DNA from: Mesostigma viride
Taxonomy: Eukaryota; Streptophyta; Mesostigmatophyceae; Mesostigmatales; Mesostigmataceae
NCBI GenBank assembly: GCA_009746045.1
Contig: RPFO01000079.1
Location: forward strand, 3,706,507 to 3,770,506
Direction of reading: 5' to 3'
Length of the DNA: 64,000 bases
The notes under the pieces are model-generated. The model was not told the origin of the DNA. It did not search any database and saw only the letters and a program-made list of their open reading frames with translations. Shown in pieces: positions 14,345-22,980 of the stretch. The position numbers were made by a program, and so were the translations under genes. The number at the start of each line of letters is the position of its first letter. Within the stretch, counting starts at the first letter, position 1.

Positions 14345-17300
14345 TTACTAGTACTAGTATGTCTTTGGATCCGTCAGGGACAGTGTCGGGCAAGATGCCA
14401 CTAGCCGTGCAAGAGTGCAAATACATGGGTGTGGGTATGTGCGGCTGTCTGCGTCTTGTAGGCTTAATACAAAGCCAAGAAACACAGCCGTGGTGGCGCG
14501 GATGCACCACGTGGATGCGCTGCCTGGCATATGCAGGCCCTTGCCTGGTCATTACCTGATATATATGGCATCATTCAGCTCCCTTCCTGTGTGTTGCAGC
14601 TGGCAGCTGGCACAGAGTGGCATGGTGTGCTGCTTGGATGTCTAGTCCTGGTGCTCGCTTGCCTTTGCCCCCCCGCACCTAAATCTTCCAACCGTCCCCA
14701 AGGCAGCACCGGAGTATCCACATAATCACCAACTTGCCAACCCACCTGGGCCGTGTGCCTTCTGAATGCGTTTGTTTCCCGCAGGCCACATCCACGCAGA
14801 CGTGCGCTCCTTGAACCTCTCGCTCACCCGCATGATGTCGCTTTTGACCGTGCCCCTTGGCCGTGTGCAGACGCACCCCACGCAGACGTGCTTCATGTCG
14901 TCGATCGACCTGCACACACACTGCGCGTATCAGGTGGGCGGCGGTGACGGATGCCCATGACAGTCCTGGCATGGGATGATGTTGTGGGGGTGACGTGATC
15001 CTGGCCACGTCACGGGGGTATGCTTCATGTGGTGGGTTTATGAGGGTGAGTTCATGGGTGTGTGAGGCGTGGGGTGAAAGGGGACGGGTGGGGGCGACGT
15101 GCCGGAGGGTGCATGGGTTGCCCTGGACTCTGGCACAGATGAGTGCGCCGCGTTGCATGTATGGGGGCATCGTGTTGGGCCAGATGATCCTTCTGCTTGC
15201 CTTTGTACGATTCGCGATCGGTTTTGTGTCGAGACTCGCGAGCACGCAGGGGAGTGTGTGCGCCTGCTGTTGCATGGCGGGGGGTTGCCTTGTGCTTGCA
15301 ATCCAAGCGTCTGTGCCAAGGAATGGGATGCGCCACCCGGCTGAACGTGGGTCGCTGAACGGACTGGGAATGAGCTGCTGAACGTAGCGGCCAGCTGAGC
15401 CCAGTGGGGACAGATGGGCGGGTGGGCCGTTGAGTGGGCCATTGGGATGGGCCAGAAGGCATGCCACCATGGCATGGCCCACCATGCCGAAGGCATGCCA
15501 CCACGGCTGTTTGTTGATATACGGTGTACTGCCTGATGTGCTGTGCGCCCACGGGTAGAGATGCACTTGAGAGCGGGAACTGGTGAGAACACGCGAGAAC
15601 ACGTGAGAGCGAATATGCTGCTCAGGGAATGCACCTTGTCACGCACACTTCCCCTGTGTTCCTGTTCCTGCATGGTGCTCTTCGTTAGCAATCTTCGCGT
15701 TCCAAAACCTGGTTTGGGCGCCTGGGTTGCAAGAACGATAGACTTTCTGTCTTCCGCACATTTTGCCTGCCTTGCTTGTTTTTGTTCCTTTTGCGCTAAG
15801 TCAGGCAGCAGTAAGTAGTGAATGACCCATCGCTTGATAGGGCACAAGTTCTCGGGCAGGCGCCTAACCATGCCTCATTGGGCGTCTCGCCAAGCAATGC
15901 TGAGGTTTGCCCATGGCCTTCATACGCGTTTCGCTGATTGCTGGAACTCGTAAAGGTGTTTCAACTGGTGGGCCTACTCTTTTTTTAATGGCACGGACGG
16001 GCTGCTCCTTGCTGTTTGTCTCCCCGCTTCGCTTGCCCTGGATACCCCCAGACTATGCTCTCTGAGGCGGTCGCCATCGTGATGGCTCCCTCCGACATGG
16101 ACAGGTAAGCGCATTGGACGAGGCATTGGGCGAGGCTTTTGGCGTGGACATGTCAGGGATGAGGCATCGAGCTGTTGAGAGGATTTGGCATGGATGTGTG
16201 GCACGATATATGTGTGAGGCTGTGAGGGTATGATCAATCAAGGTTGATAAAATCGCGCTGTGGATAATTTTATTTAGATCACTAAGCTCCCAAGAAGACC
16301 AGCATTTGATTGATACAATAAGACGTGGAGCCCTGCCACCATTGCAGCAGTTACAGTGGCCTTACGGTCTCTCAGTCCGCACGTAGAAGCAAGAAGCCTC
16401 CAGGGTGGTAGGGAGGGAAAGAAAAAGCGGATCATTGAAATTGCGGATCATTGCCTGCTTAGCTTGCTGAAGGCATGGTCGCCGACACACAGGCTGACAT
16501 CATCCTAAACCGGCATGTGTCACGCACTGGCCTGATAAATGCTGAAAACGCCACCAAGAGTAGCGGTAGTCAGACACCCCCAGGACAGTGCGCTAACCGT
16601 ACCGGTACTAGTACACGAAGTTTAAAACTGACAGCTACCAATCTTGCCCATCGACCCTGTGGGTCAGTCCAAGTCTCATATCTAGTAATTTATCACGGCT
16701 TACTAAAAACACTCAGTCATTCAGATTTGCTAGGCAACCGGCCGACCCACAGGTCCCTAGCATATTAGCTGGTGCTCAGTTAACAAATAATTACGAATCT
16801 CCACAAGCAAAACGTATCAAATCTACTATTTTTCGGACCCCTTAACAAAATTCACCGACCCTTATAAACAACTGGGTCCTCCAAAGAAGACTAGGCGAGT
16901 TTGGAACCCTCCACAAAATCGGATTAGTCAACCCATGTTGTAGACAGCCTTCCACATCGCAGGCCAAGGCATAGCGGCCCTATCTTTCCTGCATGCGTTT
17001 ATAAAACTATATTCAGAGAAAACCAATTCCTTTGCTGACTCTGCCTATAAAAATACTACTATGTGTCATGGAAGCGTGAGCCTTGTATGGGACAAACTAC
17101 ACCTTTGTGATCGGGCTCGCGCTGCTTTTCCTCTTCCTAAGAAGTATCCAGTTGAAGCCCCGATTTGCTTAGGCTTTAACCCATCATTCCTTGCAGGAGC
17201 CATCAAGTGGTGATTATAACGTATTTGTGTGCCTCCCTGCTTGGTATACCATGTGCGATCTGCTGTTTTATGTTACGAACAGGCGCTTTGGTATCTTTCG

Positions 17301-17457
17301 GCTGGGGACGCCTGGGGGTCTGAAGCTCATTCAGCAATGCAATCAACGAGGGTTCCATCCCCATGGAGCCCCCCCTGGTGGCGGGCGTATTTATGAACAT
17401 TGTGAGCACGTGTTCTTAGACCAGCGGGTCCCTGTGAACGTTTTGGATCTTCGCTAA
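1055..17457 (+). CDS. AMSH-type K63-specific deubiquitinase (JAMM protease), 14 exons
   Basis: A zinc metalloprotease of the AMSH/STAMBP family, which removes K63-linked ubiquitin at endosomes. Exons: 1055-1162, 1288-1352, 1547-1622, 3104-3334, 3879-4024, 6991-7126, 7283-7338, 7959-8457, 11227-11316, 12608-12670, 13430-13504, 14871-14933, 16052-16104, 17283-17457. All junctions are GT-AG and phases agree, giving 611 residues. The N-terminal USP8-dimer/MIT-like part is seen in [16 protein letters not shown] and [10 protein letters not shown]. Residues about 85-440 are proline-rich linker. The MPN+ domain has Glu460 ([10 protein letters not shown]), the His-Thr-His of [14 protein letters not shown] (515-528) with Ser525 and Asp528, and the AMSH second zinc site DLHTHC plus CNQRGFHPH (573-581). 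It ends NVLDLR, as plant AMSH3 does. Start chosen at the first ATG preceding the conserved block. Everything needed for activity is present. Introns are swollen by satellites and one transposon. Family assignment is near certain; exon 4 and 5 edges are the least constrained. Confidence 0.93.
1735..1975 (+). repeat. 29-bp minisatellite carrying the exon-3 splice donor (AMSH intron 3)
   Basis: About eight degenerate copies of a unit around GACCAAGGTGAGGGACGGCT. Each copy contains ACCAAG followed by GTGAG, which repeats the true exon-3 end (ACC AAG, then GTGAAC at 1623). An intermediate copy with the upstream exon bases GCCGAGTTAACC lies at about 1697-1715. Confidence 0.85.
2861..2908 (-). mobile_element. 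48-bp retroposed stub of a LINE/SINE 3' end
   Basis: A TTAA-repeat tail followed by the start of the shared 3' hairpin (GTGCTCCCGTTGG). It is flanked by CGTGTGAGAATGGTAC (2845-2860) and CGTGTGATAATGGTAC (2909-2924), a 16-bp duplication with one difference. It lies inside AMSH intron 3. Only the extreme 3' end was copied. Confidence 0.65.
3335..3400 (+). repeat. Duplicated donor segment in AMSH intron 4
   Basis: The exon-4 donor region CACGGTATGTGCGCTTGTCC is followed about 30 bp later by GCGGTATATGTGCTTGTCCG, a diverged second copy. The first GT is used in the gene model because it keeps frame and phase. Confidence 0.65.
4386..6842. mobile_element. Tc1/mariner-like (Stowaway-like) DNA transposon in AMSH intron 5
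   Basis: A 2457-bp element with perfect 27-bp terminal inverted repeats starting CTACCTCCGGGCCATTAAAA and flanked on both sides by the dinucleotide TA, the usual target of this superfamily. The left end repeats part of the terminus once more inside (GGGCCATTAAAATATCTAC at about 4420-4438). Internal reading frames are all short (under about 110 codons) and I recognise no transposase with a DDD/DDE signature, so it is non-autonomous or decayed. Base composition is more AT-rich than the exons around it. Confidence 0.8.
7440..7535 (+). repeat. G-run cluster in AMSH intron 7
   Basis: Repeated GGGGATGTGGGGGTGGGAGT-type units on the sense strand. Several closely spaced runs of three or more G could form a quadruplex in DNA or pre-mRNA. 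Confidence 0.6.
8633..10087 (+). repeat. 20-bp satellite, about 73 copies (AMSH intron 8)
   Basis: Head-to-tail copies of GCACGTTCTAATAACCTCTA with scattered substitutions. The period is exactly 20 bp over about 1.45 kb, with almost no length change. There are no spacers, so it is a satellite and not a CRISPR array. Variants (GCGTG, CCACG, GTACG at the unit start) recur in blocks, suggesting local duplication of multi-unit segments. Confidence 0.95.
10190..11130 (+). repeat. Degenerate copies of the exon-9 acceptor region
   Basis: At least seven diverged copies of the intron-8/exon-9 boundary precede the real one at 11227. They contain variants of TCGGCGCGCATGCTGG after a pyrimidine-rich stretch, for example near 10196, 10362, 10528, 10784, 10879, 11017 and 11101. 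The last is nearly identical to the true exon start (TCGGCGCGTATGCTGG). Pyrimidine runs and TTTGGCCCC units fill the gaps. Confidence 0.65.
11490..11940 (+). repeat. Diverged Ccc-TTTCAC repeat field
   Basis: Loose repeats of CCCTATTTCACC and variants such as CCCTACCCCACCCTAATTAT, grading into the regular 11-bp array that follows. Likely the older, decayed part of the same satellite. Confidence 0.6.
11950..12125 (+). repeat. 11-bp satellite, about 16 copies (AMSH intron 9)
   Basis: Head-to-tail CCCATTTTCAC with one CCCGTTTTCAC unit. No stop codon falls in two of the frames, which makes a spurious [14 protein letters not shown] reading frame. Confidence 0.92.
13585..13612 (+). repeat. Second copy of the exon-11 donor end
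   Basis: CTTGTTCTCGCTCGGTTGGA about 80 bp downstream of the true exon end CTGTTCTCGCTCGGGTGGAT (13485-13504). The copy has lost the His codon and GT donor context. Confidence 0.65.
13621..13842 (+). repeat. 74-bp tandem repeat, three copies
   Basis: Units start at 13621, 13695 and 13769 with TTATTAGTAAATAACGGCTT and differ at few positions. Located in AMSH intron 11. Confidence 0.9.
14268..14341 (+). repeat. ATC/AGC trinucleotide run
   Basis: Five ATC units run straight into about 20 perfect AGC units. It lies in AMSH intron 11 and gives spurious poly-Ser and poly-Ala frames. Confidence 0.93.
14780..14860 (+). repeat. Degenerate copy of the exon-12 start
   Basis: GCAGGCCACATCCACGCAGA resembles the true boundary TGCAGACGCACCCCACGCAG at 14868-14887, and is followed by GCATGATGTCGCTTTTGACC, like the exon's CATGTCGTCGATCGACC. 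It is about 85 bp upstream of the exon. Confidence 0.5.
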
Positions 17458-17539
17458 TGCCACGGGACCCGCGCCTACCCGTGTGTTGCCTGACGTATAT
17501 ATAAGAACTTTGCATCCACAAAGGCATGGAGTACTGTTG

Positions 17540-17790
17540 TCACGTTGCAAATTTTGCAATTAGTGCAGGTTTTACAATCCCCAATCGTCTACCAGCAGAT
17601 GTTGCTGCAACGCTATCCCCATAAACAATCCCAACATATTTGCATATAGCAGCGAGCAACAGAGATGTAATAGATTCCTGGGCTTCTGGTTCGTTAATGT
17701 CGTCTAAAGCTAGCTGGGTAGCTGATATCCAAGAGGAAAGAAGGCCCAGCGAGAGACGCGTGGGTCTCTTGCTAGCTTGTACATATCGGC
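17540..17790 (-). CDS. Possible last exon of an unknown gene, convergent to AMSH
   Basis: A minus-strand frame open for about 80 codons without a Met. It reads ...LGLLSSWISATQLALDDI, then NEPEAQESITSLLLAAICKY, then VGIVYGDSVAATSAGRRLGI and ends KPALIAKFAT-stop at 17540-17542. Composition and lack of repeats look like real protein (helical, alternating hydrophobic). I do not recognise the family. It ends about 80 bp from the AMSH stop, tail to tail. Upstream it runs into a TTAA run and the LINE derivative inserted at 17888, which may have cut the gene. It could also be the tail of an old retroelement. Confidence 0.35.
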
Positions 17791-17887
17791 ATGGATGTGT
17801 GACGTAATGTTAATTAATTAATTATTTTGCACATAGACTGCGTCATATGAGCATACTGTCCTTAGTGGGATGGATATGGGATGGAAT

Positions 17888-19914
17888 TAATTAATTAATT
17901 AATTATCAACATCACTCCGTTGGGAGTAAATGTAGCACATAGCCCTGAGAAGGGGCATATGGCTTTTAATACATTCTAGGCTACTTCATGCAAGGGTGGG
18001 AATGTAAGCTACCCCTGCTCTAGGTGCCTCAAGGGCACCGGCACCGCCATGCTGTCTCAGGTTCAACCCAACTAAGGGGATCCTGGCACGGGGGAGGAAG
18101 ATCATCATGGCTATACAAAAAGCTAGAGCGTGGCATCTCAGCAGAGAGCAGCTCTCTGCATGGGCACAGCATTACTAAATAAAACTAGGCATCATCTGGA
18201 GTGTGGCACATCATAGGCACACATGTACATGGTTAAATAATGCTCGTGGCTCAGCTGGGATAGTGCCTGTAGGAGGCGTACATGTACATGGCCACGGTCT
18301 ATCTATTCTACACTGCTACTGCTGTATTCCCCTAAGCTGGGGCGTCTGGAGTCGCTGGGGCCGCGGGGGTACGTCGCATGCCAGGGCTTGTGGCCGACGT
18401 AGATGGCCGCCCCCTTCCAGTACACCGGCTGCCCCGCCTTGGTCTGCCGGAGCTGGAGGTAGGTCGGCCATAGCTCCCGTCGCCGTTGTTGCTGCGCCAG
18501 GGTCAAGTCGTCATCAAGGGTGAAGAGAGTCTTCTCGAGCCGCTTGCGGCGTCGGAGAAAAGAAATCTTGTCCGCCGGGGTCTTAAAGGTGAGAAGGAGC
18601 GGGGGCGGCCCTGCCTTACCCCGCGCGCGGGGAAGGCGGTGGGCGACCAGCTCGATCTCACCAGTAAGGCCCATGCGACTAAGAATTTCTCTCTCAAACG
18701 CACGTGCAAGCTTCTCGGAATTCTCACCTTCCTCCATGTCGAAGTTCTTGACAATGACGTTAAGGCTGCGCTTGGCAAGCTCGGCTTCCTCGCGGAGGTC
18801 AAGCGTCTGCCGCTGGAGCTGGGCTGCGACGGCGGAGGTGGTGGAGGTGGTGTGTTGCTTAAGCATGTCCGCCCAGGTGGTGAGGGGAGGAGCATCGCCG
18901 GCCAGGCCAGCCAGGGCTGGCTTGGCGGCAATGTCCTTCACCGCCTGGGCGGTGAGGCCTGCGGTGTTCTGCAGAACCTCGATAGCGATGGCGTTGTCCT
19001 TAAGACGCTGGTCGATGTCGCGGAGCTGGGCGGTGATGGAGTCGGTGGAGGCGGAGGGGGGGGGGGGTGGAGGCGAGGAGGGCCGGCGGCGGTGGCGGTG
19101 GGGATGGTGGGGAGCTCAGCAGCCAGCGTGCCGCCAATTGCCGCCACATCTGCAGCAATGGGCGTCACGTGCTGTGAGAGGGCGGCGTGGAGGTGGTGGA
19201 CGAAGGTGGATTCGGTAATGGGGGCGGGGTGCAGAAGGTCCTCGGGCGAGCGCTTAGTGAGGGTAAAGACTGAGCTGCGAGCTGAAGGCGGGGGCGAGAC
19301 CAGCCGGCCAGATTGGTCGACGAGTCTGATACGCGGTGGGAATACCGGCCGTCAGCTCCGTTGCGGAAAAGCTGGGTGTGGAAATTGAGTTGCTGGCACA
19401 GGGCCAGTGCTCAGTGAGGCGTGTGACCCGTAAAACACGAGCTCCAGTATCTTGATGGGTGGCATGTCGAAAAAGGCAGGCCTGTTGGCGTCGAAGGCGG
19501 TAAAGAGCCTATCGACGTCAAAATCACGCTCAGACCAGCCAGGTTCGCCTGGGCGACTGCGCTTTGGGTCAGGCGATGCAGAGGGCGAGGAGAGCCCGGG
19601 AGGGTTCTGGGCGACCACCAGTGCGCGACTAGTGTCACCACTGCCGTCCGCCCCTGATGGCGAAGCTGTGCACAGCCGGAGCTGCAGACGTATTTTCATT
19701 GCCGAGCGCAGCCGTCAGGCTGCGTTGCGTCGATGGGCGTTTGCTCATCGCATATTGCGTAATAGCTCGTCGGAAAATTATATCAGCATGTGCGTCTTAG
19801 AAAGACGAAGCGATTGTGATATTCACGACTTAATTCGGTGCTCAAACGTGAAAGTTATGAGCTCCGCCGTCAGCCAGGTTGTCTCCTTGATATCAGCATG
19901 CCTACAGCCGAACC
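17888..19914 (-). mobile_element. ORF1-only LINE derivative with target-site duplication
   Basis: A 2027-bp insertion flanked by perfect 12-bp duplications, ATGGGATGGAAT (17876-17887 and 19915-19926). In minus-strand order it has a 5' leader (19700-19914), an ORF1-like gene (18303-19699), a 3' region (17930-18300), the hairpin ACTCCGTTGGGAGT (17914-17927 on plus) and a TTAA-repeat tail. There is no reverse transcriptase or endonuclease, so it resembles the mammalian half-LINE (HAL1) layout and must have been moved by another element's machinery. The duplications show that it inserted as one unit. Confidence 0.8.
18303..19699 (-). pseudogene. LINE ORF1p-like nucleic-acid-binding protein, broken
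   Basis: The N-terminal part starts at the ATG at 19697-19699 (MKIRLQLRLC) and contains DVDRLFTAFDANRPAFFDM. The C-terminal part (18303-18941) has a short predicted coiled coil, then SLNVIVKNFDMEEGENSEKL, then an RRM/CTD-like stretch with LLLTFKTPADKISFLRRRKR and RRRELWPTYLQLRQTKAGQP. The order coiled coil, RRM, basic CTD is that of L1-type ORF1p, which coats LINE RNA. The pieces lie in more than one frame, with a change near the ten-G run at about 19057-19066, so this copy no longer encodes one protein. Assignment rests on layout and motif resemblance. Confidence 0.6.
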
Positions 19915-19926
19915 ATGGGATGGAAT

Positions 19927-20140
19927 GGACGAGGCTAGCTAGTTTCTAGTTACAGGGTAGCGGGCGCCGCGGCCCGAATCAATATGAATACAGCGGATAT
20001 TGGGCTACACGCGGGGCTTCCACCGCGACTGGGGGGTGGTGTCCTTCATTACCCTGTGCCACCGATCTTTACGTGCCATCTGCCTCCATGCATTTGCCCA
20101 TTGGTAGAATGCGGGGTAGAAGTATATATATAAGTAATCG
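19927..20140 (-). mobile_element. C-terminal fragment of a third LINE, minus strand
   Basis: The minus frame reads YPAFYQWANAWRQMARKDRW, then HRVMKDTTPQSRWKPRV-stop ending at about 20005. This matches the pattern W..AMQ.K.RWQ.IV seen at the end of the other LINEs in this window. It is interrupted at 20141 by the R2-like insertion. Confidence 0.45.
20123..20140 (+). repeat. Target-site duplication, left copy
   Basis: TATATATATAAGTAATCG, repeated exactly at 21074-21091. It frames the insertion 20141-21073. Confidence 0.85.
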
Positions 20141-21073
20141 CGGACCTCAACGCCCAGGGACGTGCGTGGCTGTTCTCGCTTTCCTTGCGGAGTGTGGGCT
20201 CGGCGTACCTTCGTGCTCTTCCCATGGCCCCCCCATTCGCCTTGGCTCCCAGCCACTACTCGGTGGCGCTCCGGCACCAGCTATTTGCCCCGCAGCCTCT
20301 TGTTCCGGCCGGGCGGCCTTGTGGTAGCTGTGGGCAGCCGCTGGATCCCACGGGGACTCACTACCTTGCCTGCATGGGGGCCAACAGAATCAGAATTGGT
20401 ATTTGTATTTGCACACTGTCCTCCTGACGGTGGTGCTCGCCATGATTCGGTCGGTTTTCCCCCACGCGAACATCCGGTCCGAGGATGCGGATGGCGCTGC
20501 CTTCTATTCCCCCAACCACCGGCCTGACATCGTGGTGCTGGACTTTGAGGGGGGTGGCCGGCATCTGCTTATTGACGTTTCGGTGGCGCGGCCCTTGGCT
20601 CTTAGCCACGTGGCTGGGGCCTCCCTCACGGCAGGTTACACGGCGGACCGGGCGGAGCGGGCCAAGCTCCTGGCCTACGGCGACGTCGGGCACCATCGTG
20701 TGGTGCCCTTTGTCCTGGAGGAGTTTGGGGCCATGGGGCCCCTGACCTCCGCCTTCTTCAAGGAGTGTTGCCGGCTCCGGGAGGATCGGCTGGACCTGGA
20801 GGGCCAGCGGGCCCCATGGTCGGCGCGGACCTGGACGTCATATTGGCGTCAGCGCTTGTCGGTGGCGCTGACTCGGGCCATGGCTGACATCATGCTCCGC
20901 CGTACGCGGGCTGATTTTGCGGTGCAGCAGGGCTATTAGGTTCCTCCCGTTAGGCGTTTCCATTGGTCTTATCGTAGTATAGAGCTTTGACATGGCTCTG
21001 TATATAGGTTTATAGCTGGGCGTTTGCTTTGGTTTGAGTGATTTCACTCTGCTGTAAGTAATTATATTTTTAA
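20141..21073 (+). mobile_element. 5'-truncated LINE with restriction-like endonuclease (R2/NeSL-like)
   Basis: A 933-bp insertion between 18-bp target duplications. It encodes the C-terminal end of a LINE protein: a zinc-knuckle-like CGSCGQPLDPTGTHYLAC (about 20320-20373) and a restriction-like endonuclease core RPDIVVLDFEG...HLLIDVSVARP (about 20520-20600), followed by AGYTADRAERAKLLAYGD and PFVLEEFGAMGPLT, ending at the stop near 20939. This order (CCHC-type knuckle, then PD...D endonuclease) is typical of R2-like elements. One frame change separates the knuckle from the endonuclease, at about 20390-20410. The 3' UTR is about 135 bp. Exact duplications suggest a fairly recent insertion. Confidence 0.75.
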
Positions 21074-22164
21074 TATATATATAAGTAATCGATCAGCATA
21101 TGGAGGTTATTGCTCCTGAGCTAGGATAGCCGCTACACTAGGTACCGACTCGTTTGCCATTACAGTAGAGGACATGCAGCTCAGTTGAGGATTATATCCC
21201 CCTCTATAGTGACTATATGGTTGGGGCATGAGATGCAGTCACGTTTCTATTTATTATTTAATTCTTGGGTGTCATTACGACATTGTTTGGATTTAATTTT
21301 GATTAAAAATCGCCATTTATGACAAATGCTAGCAAAAATTTGCTAGCATTGGTCACTAATTAGGGCTCCAAATGCTCTAGAACTTTGTACAAGGTCAGAA
21401 CAGCTATTATTCGTCACGGCTGCAAAGTTATGTACATAATCTGAGTTGAATTGTTGTGTCTATAGGCAAGGGCCGGCAAGTGACCAGTGTATGTGGCGAG
21501 TTTTGGCCTTGGATCTGATGTTACAGCAGGGAATACCATGTAAGTGCTCAGGGAATACCATGTAAGCAGGGAATACGTACTACACCACTAGCCAGACACA
21601 TCCCGGGGAGTGGTGGAACCCAATCCCGTATAGGTCAATCCAGCCAAAAACTTGCATGGGCCAGAATTTAAGACAAAAAAAGGCCATTTCAATGTGTTGT
21701 GGCAGCCGTGATCGAGGTGGTCGCTGACCGCAGTAGGTCTGCGTAGTAGTGCTGCGAGAGGCTGGGCACCATCTGCCGGCTGCATGCATGGGTGGGCTGG
21801 GCAGCGATGGTGGCCGTCTGCGCTGCAATCTCTGGGACCTGCGCGGCCAGGGCCTCGTTTTGGGCGGTGATGGCCACTGCGTCAAACTTTCGAGCTGAGG
21901 CCACATTTGCCCTCCCCCTGGTTTAGTACCTAGGCGAGAAACAAGGGCGGCATGCGCCTCAGAAGCCTGCGCCGCGGCCTGCAGCCGGCCGTGAGCTGGG
22001 GTCCGAGTTGAAGCTTCGGTGGGCGACCTTGCATGGTGGGCCCGCATCGGAGACCGAGCGGCCGGGGCTGCCTCCACCGTACGTGTTGAGCGAGGTGGTT
22101 GACCAGCGAGGTCAGCTCAGTCTAGCTAGCCAGATTACAGTAGAGGACAGCTCGGATGAGGATT
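21074..22164. other. Repeat-rich stretch between LINE insertions
   Basis: Contains a repeat R at about 21158-21240 (TAGAGGACATGCAGCTCAG, then GAGGATTATATCCCC) that recurs at 22136 and 24106. Minus-strand frames at 21580-22077 are alanine/glutamine-rich (for example ITAQNEALAAQVPEIAAQTA) and may be a coiled-coil ORF1 remnant. No host gene recognised. Confidence 0.4.
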
Positions 22165-22980
22165 ACATCCCCATTGAATTGAATTGAATTGAATTGTAAC
22201 ATAACTCCGTTGGGAGTATATGTAGCACATAGCCCTTGAGAGGGGGCATATGGCCTATCATACATCCTAAGCTACTTCCTGCAAGGGTGGGGATGTAAAG
22301 GACCCCTGCTCTAGGTGCACCAGGGCACCTGCACCCTCATGGTCTATCACGCTATGCCCGGGTAAGGGGGGAGCATGCCTGTGAGGGGGAAGATCATCAT
22401 GGCTATACAAAACTAGAGCGTGGCATCTCAGCAGAGAGCAACTCTCTGCATGGGCACAGCATAACTAAATAAAGCTAGGCATCATCTGGAGTGTGGCTCA
22501 TCATAGGCACACACGTACATGATTGAGTAAAGCGCGTGGCTTAGCTGGGATAGTGCCTCTAGGAGGCGTACATGTACATGGCCACGGTCTATCTATTCTA
22601 CACTATTGTACTACTGCTGTATTCCCCTAAGCTGGGGCGTCTGGAGTCGCTGGGGTCGCGGGGGTCGCCGGCCTGCCAGGGCTTGTGGCCGACGTAGACG
22701 GCCGCCCCCTTCCAGTACACCGGCTGGCCCGCCTTGGTCTGCCGGAGCTGGAGGTAGGTCGGCCATAGCTCCCGTCGCCGTACGTTGTTGCTGCGCCAGG
22801 GTCAAGTCGTCATCAAGGGTGAAGAGACATCCCCATATCTAGTGCTTAACGGTTGGGGGATGATGCAGACGATATTTGTTTAAACTTTTGTGTAATTAGT
22901 TTTCTAATGAGATTAGCATAGTACTCCGTGGCATGCAGTTTGCGCATGACACGCAAGTACTTACTTACTTACTTAGCTAT
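22136..22980 (+). repeat. Repeat R, copy 2, split by the ORF1-only insertion
   Basis: Left half 22136-22173 (TAGAGGACAGCTCGGATGAG) and right half 22827-22980, which includes GATGCAGACGATATTTG, TAATGAGATTAGCATAGTAC and a CTTA-repeat tail. The right half matches 25288-25415. It looks like the 3' end of yet another retroposon with a tetranucleotide tail. Confidence 0.55.
22174..22826 (-). mobile_element. 5'-truncated ORF1-only LINE derivative
   Basis: A 653-bp copy of the same family as 17888-19914, flanked by ACATCCCCA at 22165-22173 and 22827-22835. The tail is a TTGAA-type pentamer repeat, and the hairpin ACTCCGTTGGGAGT is at 22204-22217. The 3' region, then the last about 65 codons of ORF1 (LQLRQTKAGQPVYWKGA-like, minus strand, about 22611-22826) follow. 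It split a copy of repeat R whose halves flank it. Confidence 0.75.

Noticed and set aside
14161-14559. Poly-Ala/poly-Ser reading frame
   Set aside because: The AGC run explains it; no conserved flank.
18486-19388. Plus-strand frames of 232 and 300 codons
   Set aside because: They are shadows of the minus-strand ORF1, with GC-rich, low-complexity translation.
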